Notes under the pieces: model-generated
Seen by the model: only the letters and a program-made list of their open reading frames with translations
Told to the model about the DNA's origin: nothing
Database searches by the model: none
NCBI GenBank assembly: GCA_965204905.1
Contig: OZ242042.1
Span: 1,302,001 to 1,366,000 of the forward strand
DNA from: Bin87 sp965204905
Lineage (GTDB): Bacteria > Chloroflexota > Dehalococcoidia > Lucifugimonadales > UBA3495
Direction: 5' to 3'
DNA length: 64,000 bases
Position numbers and translations under genes: made by a program
Shown: positions 16,440 to 24,544 of the stretch, piece by piece
Position numbering within the stretch: the stretch's first letter is position 1
How the letters are laid out: each line of letters starts with the position of its first letter

Positions 16440-17450
16440 ATGGCGACGCGCATCGGTATCAACGGCTTTGGCCGCATCGGGCGGCTGGTGGCACGCGCGG
16501 CCCTTTCCGACACTTACCGAGACCGGCTGGACCTGGTGGCGGTCAACGGCACGGGCGACACCGATACCGCCGCCCATCTGTTCAAGTACGACAGCACCTA
16601 CGGTCCGTATGCGGGAACCGTCGGAACCGATAATGGGAACCTGGTTTTTGACGGCAAAACCGTTCGCAAATTCCAGCAACCAGACCCCGCCAACATTCCC
16701 TGGTCGGAGATGGATGTTGACATCGTGGTGGAATGCACCGGGGTTTTCACCGATGCCGCCAAAGCCGCCGCGCACATTGACAGTGGCGGCGCCAAAAAGG
16801 TGATCATCTCGGCGCCGGCCCGGGGGGCGGACGCGACCATTGTCCTGGGCGTCAACGACGAGGTGTACCAGGGCGACGAGCATCGCATCATTTCCAACGC
16901 CTCCTGCACCACCAACTGCTTCGCGCCGATGGTGAAGGTGCTGCACGACGCGTTCGGCATCGAGCGCGGATTGATGTCCACCATCCACGCCTACACCAAC
17001 GACCAGAGCATCCTGGACCGCAACCACCGGGACTTGCGACGCGCCCGCGCCGCCGCCCAGAACATCGTCCCCACCAGCACTGGGGCGGCCCGCTCCGTGG
17101 GCGTGGTTCTTCCTGAGTTGGAGGGCAAGCTGCACGGCATCGCCTACCGAATCCCCACCTCCGTGGGATCGGTGACCGACTTCGTGGCCGACCTGAAGCA
17201 GAACGTCACAAAGGATGACATCAACGCCGCGTTCAAGACGGCGTCGGAAGGCTCCCTGAAAGGCATCCTGGAGTACACGGAAGACCCCATCGTCAGCTCG
17301 GATATTCGCGGCAATACCCACAGCTGCATTTTCGACGGGTTGAGCACCATGGTGCTGGACGACAACATGGTCAAGGTGATGGGTTGGTACGATAACGAGT
17401 GGGGTTATTCCTGCCGCACCGCCGACTTGTGTTGCATGGTGGGCGGATAG
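16440..17450 (+). CDS. gap: glyceraldehyde-3-phosphate dehydrogenase, type I
   Basis: NAD(P)-dependent glycolytic enzyme of 336 residues. The N-terminal NAD fold begins IGINGFGRIGRL. The catalytic cysteine is C156 in SNASCTTNCFAP and the general-base His is in STIHAYTNDQ. The C-terminus has WYDNEWGYSCR. A GGGAGG-containing leader precedes the ATG at 16440. It is likely transcribed from its own promoter, and it is followed by the YYY protein gene after 24 bases. Confidence 0.97.
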   Translation: MATRIGINGFGRIGRLVARAALSDTYRDRLDLVAVNGTGDTDTAAHLFKYDSTYGPYAGTVGTDNGNLVFDGKTVRKFQQPDPANIPWSEMDVDIVVECTGVFTDAAKAAAHIDSGGAKKVIISAPARGADATIVLGVNDEVYQGDEHRIISNASCTTNCFAPMVKVLHDAFGIERGLMSTIHAYTNDQSILDRNHRDLRRARAAAQNIVPTSTGAARSVGVVLPELEGKLHGIAYRIPTSVGSVTDFVADLKQNVTKDDINAAFKTASEGSLKGILEYTEDPIVSSDIRGNTHSCIFDGLSTMVLDDNMVKVMGWYDNEWGYSCRTADLCCMVGG

Positions 17451-17474
17451 GCTATACCGCCCGGGGTAATCGTA

Positions 17475-20400
17475 TTGAACGCGCTCCGGTTCCGCATACC
17501 TGGCCCCCTGCGTCATTTGTGGGGGGCTAATTTTTTGCTGGTGGCGCTGCTGGCAGTTGCGTTGGCGTTGCGCCTTTACGGGATCGACTGGGACCAGGGC
17601 CACGGGTTCCATCCCGATGAGCGGTCGTTCTATATGCGGGCCGGGGATATGCTGTGCCTGCTCACGGCCGGCCCGGATACTGACGGCCCCTATTGCTCGG
17701 CGGCGCACCTCCGCTCTCTGCTGGCCGGCGATCAATTCCAGGGGATAGAGCCGGGGCTGCCCGATCTCCGAACTGCACTGTCCGCCGAGCGCAGCCCGCT
17801 GAATCCCCGCTGGTTCCCCCTGGGCAGCGCGCTGATCTACGCTCTCGTCCTGCTGCGTACGTTGCTGGAACCGTTCGTAGATTGGGGCGTGATGGAGCTC
17901 AGATTCGCGGGGCGCACGCTGGCGGCGCTGGCCGACGTGGGTTCGGTGTGGCTGCTCTACCTCTTAGGCCGGCGCATGTATGGGCCGTGGACGGGCATTT
18001 TGGCCGCTGCCTTCACCACCTTTGCGGTTATTCACATTCAGCACGCCCACTTTTACCGCCCTGAGCCATTTACGGTGTTGGCATCACTGGGTGCGTTGTG
18101 GGCTATGCTCCGTTTCATCGACTCAGGGCGGGCCCGCGACGCCGCGTTGTTGGGCGCGCTGGTGGGCCTGGCGATGGCGCCCAAGGTATCGGTCGCGCCG
18201 ATTCTGGCGCCGCTTGTGCTCACGTTCCTGTGGGTGGCCAAGGACCGCGCCCAACGGGAGTGGACGCAGTTGAGGCCCGGCGACATCGCGCGTGTTGTCC
18301 CGGTGGCCGCGTTGGCTGGCGTGGCGGCCCTGGGGACGTTCTTCATCACCACGCCCTACGCTTTCCTGGACTTCGCCAATTTCATCGGCGACATACGCGA
18401 GCAGGCCGGCATGGCCGGCGAGGCCGGGCGGTTCCCGTTCACCTGGCAGTATGCTGACACGCCGGCTTTCCTGTACCAGATTCGTCAGACGGCGGTTTGG
18501 GGACTTGGTCTTCCGTTGGGCATAGCCGCGTGGGTGGCGGCTCCGGTGACTGCGTGGTTCGCCTGGCGCGGCGGCATCACCCAACGCTCCGATCTGCTGC
18601 TTTTGGCATGGGCGGTGCCGGCTTTTGTGTTCCTGGAGTTGTTCGAGGTCAAGTTCCTGCGCTACGTGTTTCCGCTAATGCCGTTCTACATCCTGATGGC
18701 GGCGCGGGTGCTGGTGGCTTTTGTGGCTTGGGCCAGAACTCGCCGGCTGCTGGTTGACGGGAGTCGTGAACCCCTGCCCGACGATGCGCCGTTCTCGGAG
18801 GAGTGGCACGCCACGCCGCCCACTGTGGGTGACGACCTGATCTTCGACGAACCGCTGTTTGGCGATGAACCCTTCGGCGACGCTCCCTTTTCGGAAGAGT
18901 GGCACGCTACTCCGCCGCTCGCCGGAGCATCGGTGTCTGCCGCGCCTATCGTGCCTGCTCCCCTTTCGCCGCCTGCTTACCGGCCTGGGCTCGCCGGGTT
19001 AATCGACCGTTGGGCCCTCCCAGCAGCGCTGACCACCCTGGTGCTTGTGCTCGCCGTGACCTTCCTCTACGCCGTGGCGTTTGTCGGTGTCTATGGCCGC
19101 ACTCACACGGCCGTTGCTGCCTCGGATTGGATCAACGACAACGTTTCCCGCAATGCGTCCATCATCAACGGCGGTTCGTACTGGGATGAGCAGATACCCA
19201 ACCTGCGCGGTTACGATCTCTGGACGTTCCCCGCCTATCACCCCGATCACGATCCCAACAAGATTCCCGAGTTGATTGAACGGCTGGCCGACTCCGACTA
19301 TGTGATTTTCTACTCCAACCGCGCTTATGGTTCGGTGGCGCGTCTGCCCGATGAGTTTCCGCAGAGTTCCGCGTTCTACCGGCTGTTGTTCTCGGGCGAA
19401 CTGGGCTACCAACTGGAGCGGGCGTTTACGTCATACTCATCGTTGGCTGGCGTTCAGCTGCGGGACGATCCCTACGGGCGGGCCGGGCTGGCAACGCCAC
19501 CCATCGCGTCGGGCGGCAACGACGGACAGCCGGACGGCATCGTAATCAACCTGGGGTACGCCGATGAGAACGTCATCGGGTACGACCATCCGCAAGTGTT
19601 GATATTTCGGAACGTGGAGCAGCTAGCGGAGCGGCAGATACGGAACAGTATCAACGCGGCAGCGGAGGCCGCTGCATCAACCGACGCTCCCCTGATGCTG
19701 TCTCCGCCCGCGCTGGAGGCGCAGCGGTCGGGCGGGACCTGGTCGGAACTTTTCAACCGGGACGGTTGGGCCAATCGTGCGCCCTGGCTATCGTGGCTGT
19801 TGGTGATCGAGCTGATCTGCCTGGTTGCCTTCCCGTTCACCTGGTGGCTGATGCGACCGCTGCCCGACCGGGGCATCCTGTTCGCCCGGGTGTTGGGCTT
19901 GCTGCTGGTGGCCTGGGTGGCCTGGATGCTGGTGAACGTCGGCGTGTTGCGCTTTTCGGCGGGTACGGTGTGGGTGGCGATGTTCGTCGTTGCGATACCG
20001 TCCGCCGTTGTCCTCTGGCGACAATGGCGACCGATGGTTGATTGGCTGCGTGAAAAATGGCGGTTGGCACTCACTGCCGAGGCGTTATTTCTGCTGGCCT
20101 ATCTCGCGTTCGTGCTGGTGCGCGCCGCCAACCCCGATCTGTGGCACCCGTGGCGCGGCGGCGAAAAGCCCATGGAGCTGGCTTACTTCACTGCGGTCGC
20201 GCGTTCTTCCGTGCTGCCGCCATACGATCCTTGGTTCAGTGGCGGTTATCTGAACTACTACTATTGGGGATATTTCATCCTCTCGGTTCCCGTGCGGCTC
20301 ACGGGCATCCCGCCGGCCACCGCGTTTAATGTTGCCGTGCCGCTGCTGTTTGCGCTGACGGCGACGGGGGTCGGTTCGCTGGTGTATAACCTGGTCGCCG

Positions 20401-22262
20401 CGGCACGCCGCCGTCAATCATCGGCTCCTTTCCCGCAATCGTTCTCCCCCGGCGGCGCTTGGATTCCGGCTTTCGCCGGAATGACGGTGAGGAGGATGGT
20501 CCGATGGTTTCCCGGCGGCGCAGCCGTCGCCGGACTTGCTGCTGCCCTCATGGCCACTGTGTCGGGCAATCTCGACGGCGTTGCGCAACTCGGCGAAATG
20601 GCGCAACGAAAATTGGACGGAATGGCCGCTCCACTGTCGAGTTTCGATTTCTGGCGCAGCAGCCGCGCAATCCCTGAAGTGCCCGAATTCGAGCCGTCCA
20701 GGCTCACGCCATGGCTCGAATCCGACAATTTAGTAGAAACGGCGTTTCACATCACAGAGTTCCCATTCTTCACCTTCCTCTTCGCCGACCTGCATGCCCA
20801 CATGATGACCATGCCCTTTGCCGTACTTTCATTGGCGTTGGGATTCGCCTTGATTGCTGGTTTGAGCCGGGTGTCGTTGCGCGCCTTATGGCCCTGGGTT
20901 GTCGTTGTGATGCTTGCGCTGGCGGTGGGAAGTCTGTGGGCGATCAATTCGTGGGAGTACCCGGCCTACGCTCTGTTGATGCTCGGATGCGTCGTCGGCG
21001 CCGCGTGGATAATGCCGGGCCGGATCAGGATACGCCTGGCCGTCGCAGTCGCGTTGAGCCTGCTGACACTGGTGGTGAGCTATCTCGCTTTTCAACCGTT
21101 CCACGCCTCCAACGAGACCTTCGGAACCGGCATCGAACCCACCCGTTGGCGCACGCCCGTATACAACTACCTACTGATCCACGCCTTGCCGCTGCTTGCG
21201 GCTGTGTGCCTGCTGTCCGCCACTTTGCCCCGCGCCATCGCTCCGGTCCTGGCGCGCGTGAAACGGCGCGAACCGCCGGTGGTTCTGGATCAATGGCTGT
21301 TGGTCGGCGCGGCCCTGGGTCTGATTCTGGTCTGCTACTTCTGGGCGGCAGGGTTTATCACCGTCGGATTCCTTGCCGTCGCGCTCACGCTAACGGCGTG
21401 GGCATTGCTCGCATCTCTGGCAGCCGAAGAATATCCCCAGCGTCGTGCCGACCTGATGGCGTTGGCGATGCTGGCAATGGCCCTCGCTATCGGCATTGGC
21501 GTTGACCTGATTCGCGTCGAGGGCGACATCGCGCGGATGAACACGCTGTTCAAGTATTACCTGGTGGCGTGGCTGTTGTTCGCAGCGTCCGGCGCCTATG
21601 GGCTGTGGCGCGGCTGGACGTTCGCCAATAACGTGGGGGGGTTCGCGCGCAACACGCTCAGGTGGATGGCGGCTGGCGTCGTTCTGGCCATCTTTGCGGG
21701 AACTTTAGTCTATCCCGCGCTGGCTACTCCGGTTCGCATCGCCGACCGATTCAACCCCTTGCCGCCGACGCTGGACGGGGAAGTGTGGATGCCGGCCGCG
21801 GTGTATCATCCCCCGGACTGGTGCGCCGAACGGCCCCTGGAACCCATCGAACTGAAATGGGATTACGAGGCGATGCGTTGGCTTCAGGATAACGTCTCTG
21901 GGACGCCGGTCGTGCTGGAGGGACACGGCACTCAATACTGCTGGAACAGCCGCGTTGCGCAGTACACGGGTCTGCCCACCGTTCTGGGCTGGCCCTGGCA
22001 CCAGCAGCAGCAGCGCGGCGACGGCGAAATCGTACGCCGGCGCGCCCGGGACATAGAGACCATGTACAGCACGCCCAGCCACGACCGGGCGCTGGAGTTG
22101 CTGGAGGAATACGACGTTGAGTACATCGTCGTCGGGGCTTTGGAACGCGGCTACTACGGCGAGCGAGGAATCGCCAAGTTCGATGCCATGGTCGAAAAAG
22201 GTTCGTTGACCCTGGCCTACGGCAACGATGGCACGCGGGTCTATCAGGTTGCGGGCCGTTGA
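17475..22262 (+). CDS. giant GT39-like / Chlor_Arch_YYY (DUF2298) membrane protein
   Basis: 1595 residues, very hydrophobic. The N-terminal ~530 residues look like a polyprenol-linked glycosyltransferase (GT39/ArnT-type): GIDWDQGHGFHPDERSF carries the luminal acidic pair, then many helices. Residues ~430-500 form an acidic, Pro-rich loop holding two copies of PFSEEWHATPP. The C-terminal half is the Chlor_Arch_YYY domain, with DLWHPWRGGEKPMELAYF and GGYLNYYYWGYFIL. Around residues 991-1005 the peptide AWIPAFAGMTV is encoded by a dispersed repeat inserted in frame. I chose the TTG at 17475 because of GGGGTAAT upstream. Probable role: transfer of sugars to envelope glycans; substrate unknown. 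Confidence 0.85.
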   Translation: MNALRFRIPGPLRHLWGANFLLVALLAVALALRLYGIDWDQGHGFHPDERSFYMRAGDMLCLLTAGPDTDGPYCSAAHLRSLLAGDQFQGIEPGLPDLRTALSAERSPLNPRWFPLGSALIYALVLLRTLLEPFVDWGVMELRFAGRTLAALADVGSVWLLYLLGRRMYGPWTGILAAAFTTFAVIHIQHAHFYRPEPFTVLASLGALWAMLRFIDSGRARDAALLGALVGLAMAPKVSVAPILAPLVLTFLWVAKDRAQREWTQLRPGDIARVVPVAALAGVAALGTFFITTPYAFLDFANFIGDIREQAGMAGEAGRFPFTWQYADTPAFLYQIRQTAVWGLGLPLGIAAWVAAPVTAWFAWRGGITQRSDLLLLAWAVPAFVFLELFEVKFLRYVFPLMPFYILMAARVLVAFVAWARTRRLLVDGSREPLPDDAPFSEEWHATPPTVGDDLIFDEPLFGDEPFGDAPFSEEWHATPPLAGASVSAAPIVPAPLSPPAYRPGLAGLIDRWALPAALTTLVLVLAVTFLYAVAFVGVYGRTHTAVAASDWINDNVSRNASIINGGSYWDEQIPNLRGYDLWTFPAYHPDHDPNKIPELIERLADSDYVIFYSNRAYGSVARLPDEFPQSSAFYRLLFSGELGYQLERAFTSYSSLAGVQLRDDPYGRAGLATPPIASGGNDGQPDGIVINLGYADENVIGYDHPQVLIFRNVEQLAERQIRNSINAAAEAAASTDAPLMLSPPALEAQRSGGTWSELFNRDGWANRAPWLSWLLVIELICLVAFPFTWWLMRPLPDRGILFARVLGLLLVAWVAWMLVNVGVLRFSAGTVWVAMFVVAIPSAVVLWRQWRPMVDWLREKWRLALTAEALFLLAYLAFVLVRAANPDLWHPWRGGEKPMELAYFTAVARSSVLPPYDPWFSGGYLNYYYWGYFILSVPVRLTGIPPATAFNVAVPLLFALTATGVGSLVYNLVAAARRRQSSAPFPQSFSPGGAWIPAFAGMTVRRMVRWFPGGAAVAGLAAALMATVSGNLDGVAQLGEMAQRKLDGMAAPLSSFDFWRSSRAIPEVPEFEPSRLTPWLESDNLVETAFHITEFPFFTFLFADLHAHMMTMPFAVLSLALGFALIAGLSRVSLRALWPWVVVVMLALAVGSLWAINSWEYPAYALLMLGCVVGAAWIMPGRIRIRLAVAVALSLLTLVVSYLAFQPFHASNETFGTGIEPTRWRTPVYNYLLIHALPLLAAVCLLSATLPRAIAPVLARVKRREPPVVLDQWLLVGAALGLILVCYFWAAGFITVGFLAVALTLTAWALLASLAAEEYPQRRADLMALAMLAMALAIGIGVDLIRVEGDIARMNTLFKYYLVAWLLFAASGAYGLWRGWTFANNVGGFARNTLRWMAAGVVLAIFAGTLVYPALATPVRIADRFNPLPPTLDGEVWMPAAVYHPPDWCAERPLEPIELKWDYEAMRWLQDNVSGTPVVLEGHGTQYCWNSRVAQYTGLPTVLGWPWHQQQQRGDGEIVRRRARDIETMYSTPSHDRALELLEEYDVEYIVVGALERGYYGERGIAKFDAMVEKGSLTLAYGNDGTRVYQVAGR
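20458..20487 (+). repeat. dispersed GGATTCC-GGAATGACGG palindrome inside a gene, copy 2
   Basis: TTGGATTCCGGC, TTTC, GCCGGAATGACGG lies in frame within the YYY gene and encodes WIPAFAGMT. It matches the intergenic copies at 7229 and 62441, so it is probably an insertion tolerated in a loop. Confidence 0.8.
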
Positions 22263-22273
22263 CTAGCAGTAGT

Positions 22274-22350
22274 TATTCCGACGAAAGCCGGAATGCAGCG
22301 TTCATGTTGCGATGGCGTTCTGGATTCCCGCGAAAGCGGGAATGACGGGG
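22274..22350. repeat. dispersed palindrome copy 3 with flanking half copy
   Basis: A half element (TATTCCGACGAAAGCCGGAATG, about 22274-22295) is followed by a full one, TGGATTCCCGCGAAAGCGGGAATGACGG (22321-22348). The loop of this copy is inverted relative to the other copies. It sits between the YYY gene and the next promoter. Confidence 0.75.
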
Positions 22351-22377
22351 TGGGTTAGGGAATGGCAGGATGAGTTT

Positions 22378-22406
22378 TTGACCGGCCCCAACCCTTACCC
22401 TATAAT
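22378..22406 (+). promoter_or_regulatory. sigma70-type promoter of the Gfo/Idh gene
   Basis: TTGACC (22378-22383) and TATAAT (22401-22406) are 17 bases apart. The GTG start of the downstream gene lies about 52 bases further. Confidence 0.75.
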
Positions 22407-22457
22407 CGCGTTCGCTGCGCCGTTGCTGACAACCCTGCCGGCGCTGGAGGTACAACT

Positions 22458-23492
22458 GTGGCAATCGAATCCGTCCGCGTCGGCCTGATCGGCGCCGGCC
22501 GCAACACCCGAGACCGGCACATTCCCGGCTTCAACGACACTCCCGGCGTTGAGATTGGCGCCGTTGCCAACCGCTCCCGCGAGTCCGGCCAGCAGGTCGC
22601 TGACGCTTTCAACATCCCCACCGTCTATGACAATTGGGAAGAACTGCTGGAAGACGAGAGCCTGGACGCGGTTTGCATCGGCACGTGGCCGTATATGCAC
22701 CGCACGTTGACGACTGCCGCGCTGGCCGCCGGCAAGCACGTCCTTTGCGAAGCGCGTATGGCCATGAATGCGGCCGAGGCCCACGAGATGTTGGCCGTAT
22801 CTCAGCAGACCCCCGGATTGGTGGCCCAGATTGTGCCGTCGCCCATGAGTTTCGGCATTGATGACCTGCTCATCCGGCTCATATCCGAGGGATTCCTGGG
22901 CGAGTTGGTGTCGGTGGACGTGCAGTCCCAGACGGGTTTTGCCGACCGTGATTCGACCATGCACTGGCGGCAGGACCGAGACCTCAGCGGGTTCAACATC
23001 CTCAACATGGGGATCTGGTACGAGGCGATGATCCGCTGGGTGGGACGCGCTACCCAAGTCATGGCCATGAGCAAGATTTCGGTGCCCCACCGCAGGGACG
23101 ACGATGCCAACTGGCGTTCCGTCACGATCCCCGACACGGTGGACATCCTGTGCCGCCTCGCCAATGGGGCCAATGCCCACCTGCGGTTCAGCGCCTGCGC
23201 CGGCCTGTCGCCCGGAAACTCGGTGTGGCTGTACGGCACCGACGGGACCATCCACGTGGACAACCGGATGCGGGTGTTCGGCGGCAAGCGCGGCGACTCC
23301 GAGTTGCAGGAAATCGCCAACCCGCCGGAAAGCCGCTATGCGTGGGCAGTGGAGCAGGAGTTCATCGCCTCCATCCGGGATGGCGCGCCCGTGATGCGCA
23401 CCCCGTTCAACATCGGCGTCCACTACATGGAGTGGACGGAGGCCGTGACCGTCAGCGCCCAAACCGGCGAGGCGGTGTATTTGCCGCTGTAA
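22458..23492 (+). CDS. Gfo/Idh/MocA-family oxidoreductase
   Basis: 344 residues. The N-terminal NAD(P)-binding fold begins RVGLIGAGRNTRDRHIPGF. The usual conserved EKP triad region is replaced by VLCEARMAMNAAEAHEML, so the Lys of the classic EKP is missing and the catalytic competence is uncertain. The C-terminal alpha/beta domain is complete. Start GTG 22458 follows GGAGG at 22446-22450. It is transcribed alone from the promoter at 22378 and converges on the selenoprotein cassette. Substrate unknown; sugars or inositol are typical for the family. Confidence 0.85.
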   Translation: MAIESVRVGLIGAGRNTRDRHIPGFNDTPGVEIGAVANRSRESGQQVADAFNIPTVYDNWEELLEDESLDAVCIGTWPYMHRTLTTAALAAGKHVLCEARMAMNAAEAHEMLAVSQQTPGLVAQIVPSPMSFGIDDLLIRLISEGFLGELVSVDVQSQTGFADRDSTMHWRQDRDLSGFNILNMGIWYEAMIRWVGRATQVMAMSKISVPHRRDDDANWRSVTIPDTVDILCRLANGANAHLRFSACAGLSPGNSVWLYGTDGTIHVDNRMRVFGGKRGDSELQEIANPPESRYAWAVEQEFIASIRDGAPVMRTPFNIGVHYMEWTEAVTVSAQTGEAVYLPL

Positions 23493-23514
23493 ATCCACAG
23501 GAACAATCACGAAA

Positions 23515-23545
23515 CGTAGGGGCGGGTTTCAAACCCGCCCCTACG
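23515..23545. repeat. GTAGGGGC palindromic repeat, copy 2
   Basis: CGTAGGGGCGGGTTT and AAACCCGCCCCTACG form a near-perfect 15-bp inverted repeat around one base. It lies between convergent genes and could terminate transcription in both directions. The family recurs at 13858, 25602, 37477 and 50534. Confidence 0.85.
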
Positions 23546-23569
23546 AATTGGGCCAATCGTCGGCGTCGT

Positions 23570-24112
23570 TTACCTATCCACCAGACACGCAATCGCCTGT
23601 GGCGCGGCCGTTGCCGCGCGTTCCGACAGTTCGGAGTCGTTGAGGGTGACGATGGGGTGCTCTACGATGGCCAAGCCGTACTCCGGGTCGCCGCGCATCC
23701 GGGACATGGCGTGCGCCTGGCTGATGAACGGACGGGTGGTCAGCACGGTTGAGGGGATGCCCAGCAGTTCGGTTTCCATTGCGTCGTGCACACTGCACGC
23801 GGTGCAGGACCCTCATTCAGCCGTGGCGTGTATCGCTACGTCAATGCTCTTGGCGGTGCGTTGCAGGTCCTCAATGCGGGCCGGCCACTGCCAGCCGCCC
23901 TTGTTGTGCTCAACGGTGCCGGCGATGTCGTAACGCTCGCCGATGATGGCGGCGATACGTCGCAGCAGGTCTTCCGAGTGGGGCTTGTTGTTGGCGAACA
24001 AGCCGATTACCTTGCCGTCCAGAGTCGCCGGCCGTTGCGCCAGGCGCGCCGGAGCCTGCGGCCCGTCGTCGCGGGGGTCCAGCGTCACGATTGGTGAGTT
24101 CTGCATTGTCAT
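23570..24112 (-). CDS. UGSC-family selenoprotein (in-frame UGA = Sec100)
   Basis: Two abutting frames are joined by one TGA at 23813-23815. Reading it as selenocysteine gives a 180-residue protein with the motif U100-G-S-C103-T-A-C106. Upstream residues (VIGLFANNKPHSEDLLRRI, GTVEHNKGGW, IDVAIHATAE) and downstream residues (SVHDAMETELLGIPSTVL, RMRGDPEYGLAIVEHP) both fit the UGSC (seleno)protein family, in which the first position is Sec or Cys. A SECIS-compatible hairpin follows the UGA. I chose ATG 24112 because GAGGAGA is 7-8 bases upstream. Reaction unknown; a redox or reductive role at the U/C pair is inferred. It would be misannotated as a 99-residue protein or pseudogene. Confidence 0.88.
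23786..23812 (-). promoter_or_regulatory. candidate bacterial SECIS element
   Basis: Just 3' of the UGA in the mRNA, GUGCA (23798-23794), loop GUG (23793-23791) and UGCAC (23790-23786) form a 5-bp hairpin. The apical loop begins 19 nucleotides after the UGA and starts with G, within the published bounds for bacterial SECIS elements (short stem, guanine at the loop start, about 16-37 nt spacing). An alternative fold, UGCAC/GUGCA with a 10-base loop, is closer to the UGA. Confidence 0.6.
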
Positions 24113-24169
24113 AGCATTTTCTCCTCGACGTGTAGTGACAATCCTGTTGCTCAGCATTTTTCCGGCCGC

Positions 24170-24466
24170 TCAATCCGCAACCGTTTCTTCGACCGCTCCT
24201 TGTTGCGACGGCTCTATGCCATGCTGTCGTAAAATGGCGTCCACGAAAGGCTTGAGCGCTCCTTGGGCGCCAATTATGTGCATCCCAACGGCTAATGCGC
24301 CTGCACTGCCGGGGTCCTGATCATAGAACATCGCCACACCGTTGGCGATTGAATCGCCAAAAGCAGTATCCTCGCCATTGGTGATGAACAGCACGTCTGC
24401 ATCCGTGTCGTAGGTTACAGCGATATTTGGCAGGCCGGACTCCGGTTTCACTGATTTTGCGGCCAT
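24170..24466 (-). CDS. small DUF2283-like protein
   Basis: 98 residues from ATG 24466, which has GGAGG 6 bases upstream. The segment IAVTYDTDADVLFITNGED followed by IANGVAMFYDQD resembles the DUF2283 pattern of a bifurcated beta-hairpin with a bound acidic turn. The remainder (GMHIIGAQGALKPFVDAIL) is helical. It lies between the UGSC selenoprotein gene and its presumed partner, on the same strand with gaps of about 60-80 bases. Whether it takes part in the same function is unknown. Confidence 0.65.
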   Translation of the reverse strand: MAAKSVKPESGLPNIAVTYDTDADVLFITNGEDTAFGDSIANGVAMFYDQDPGSAGALAVGMHIIGAQGALKPFVDAILRQHGIEPSQQGAVEETVAD

Positions 24467-24544
24467 GGTCGTCCTCCAAATCGGTAGCCGGTCAAAAGCT
24501 CGCCGCAATCGCCCATTCTCGTCGCTGTGTTGGCTCATTTTACG

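Noticed and set aside
16398..17735. 445-codon minus-strand frame opposite gap
   Set aside because: It is the antisense shadow of a high-GC gene. It is His/Gly/Val-rich, has no family motif, and lies fully opposite a certain GAPDH gene.
23813..24112. Pseudogene or 99-residue protein ending at TGA 23813
   Set aside because: The downstream frame is in register, begins with the GSC of a known selenoprotein motif, and runs 80 more residues to a normal stop.
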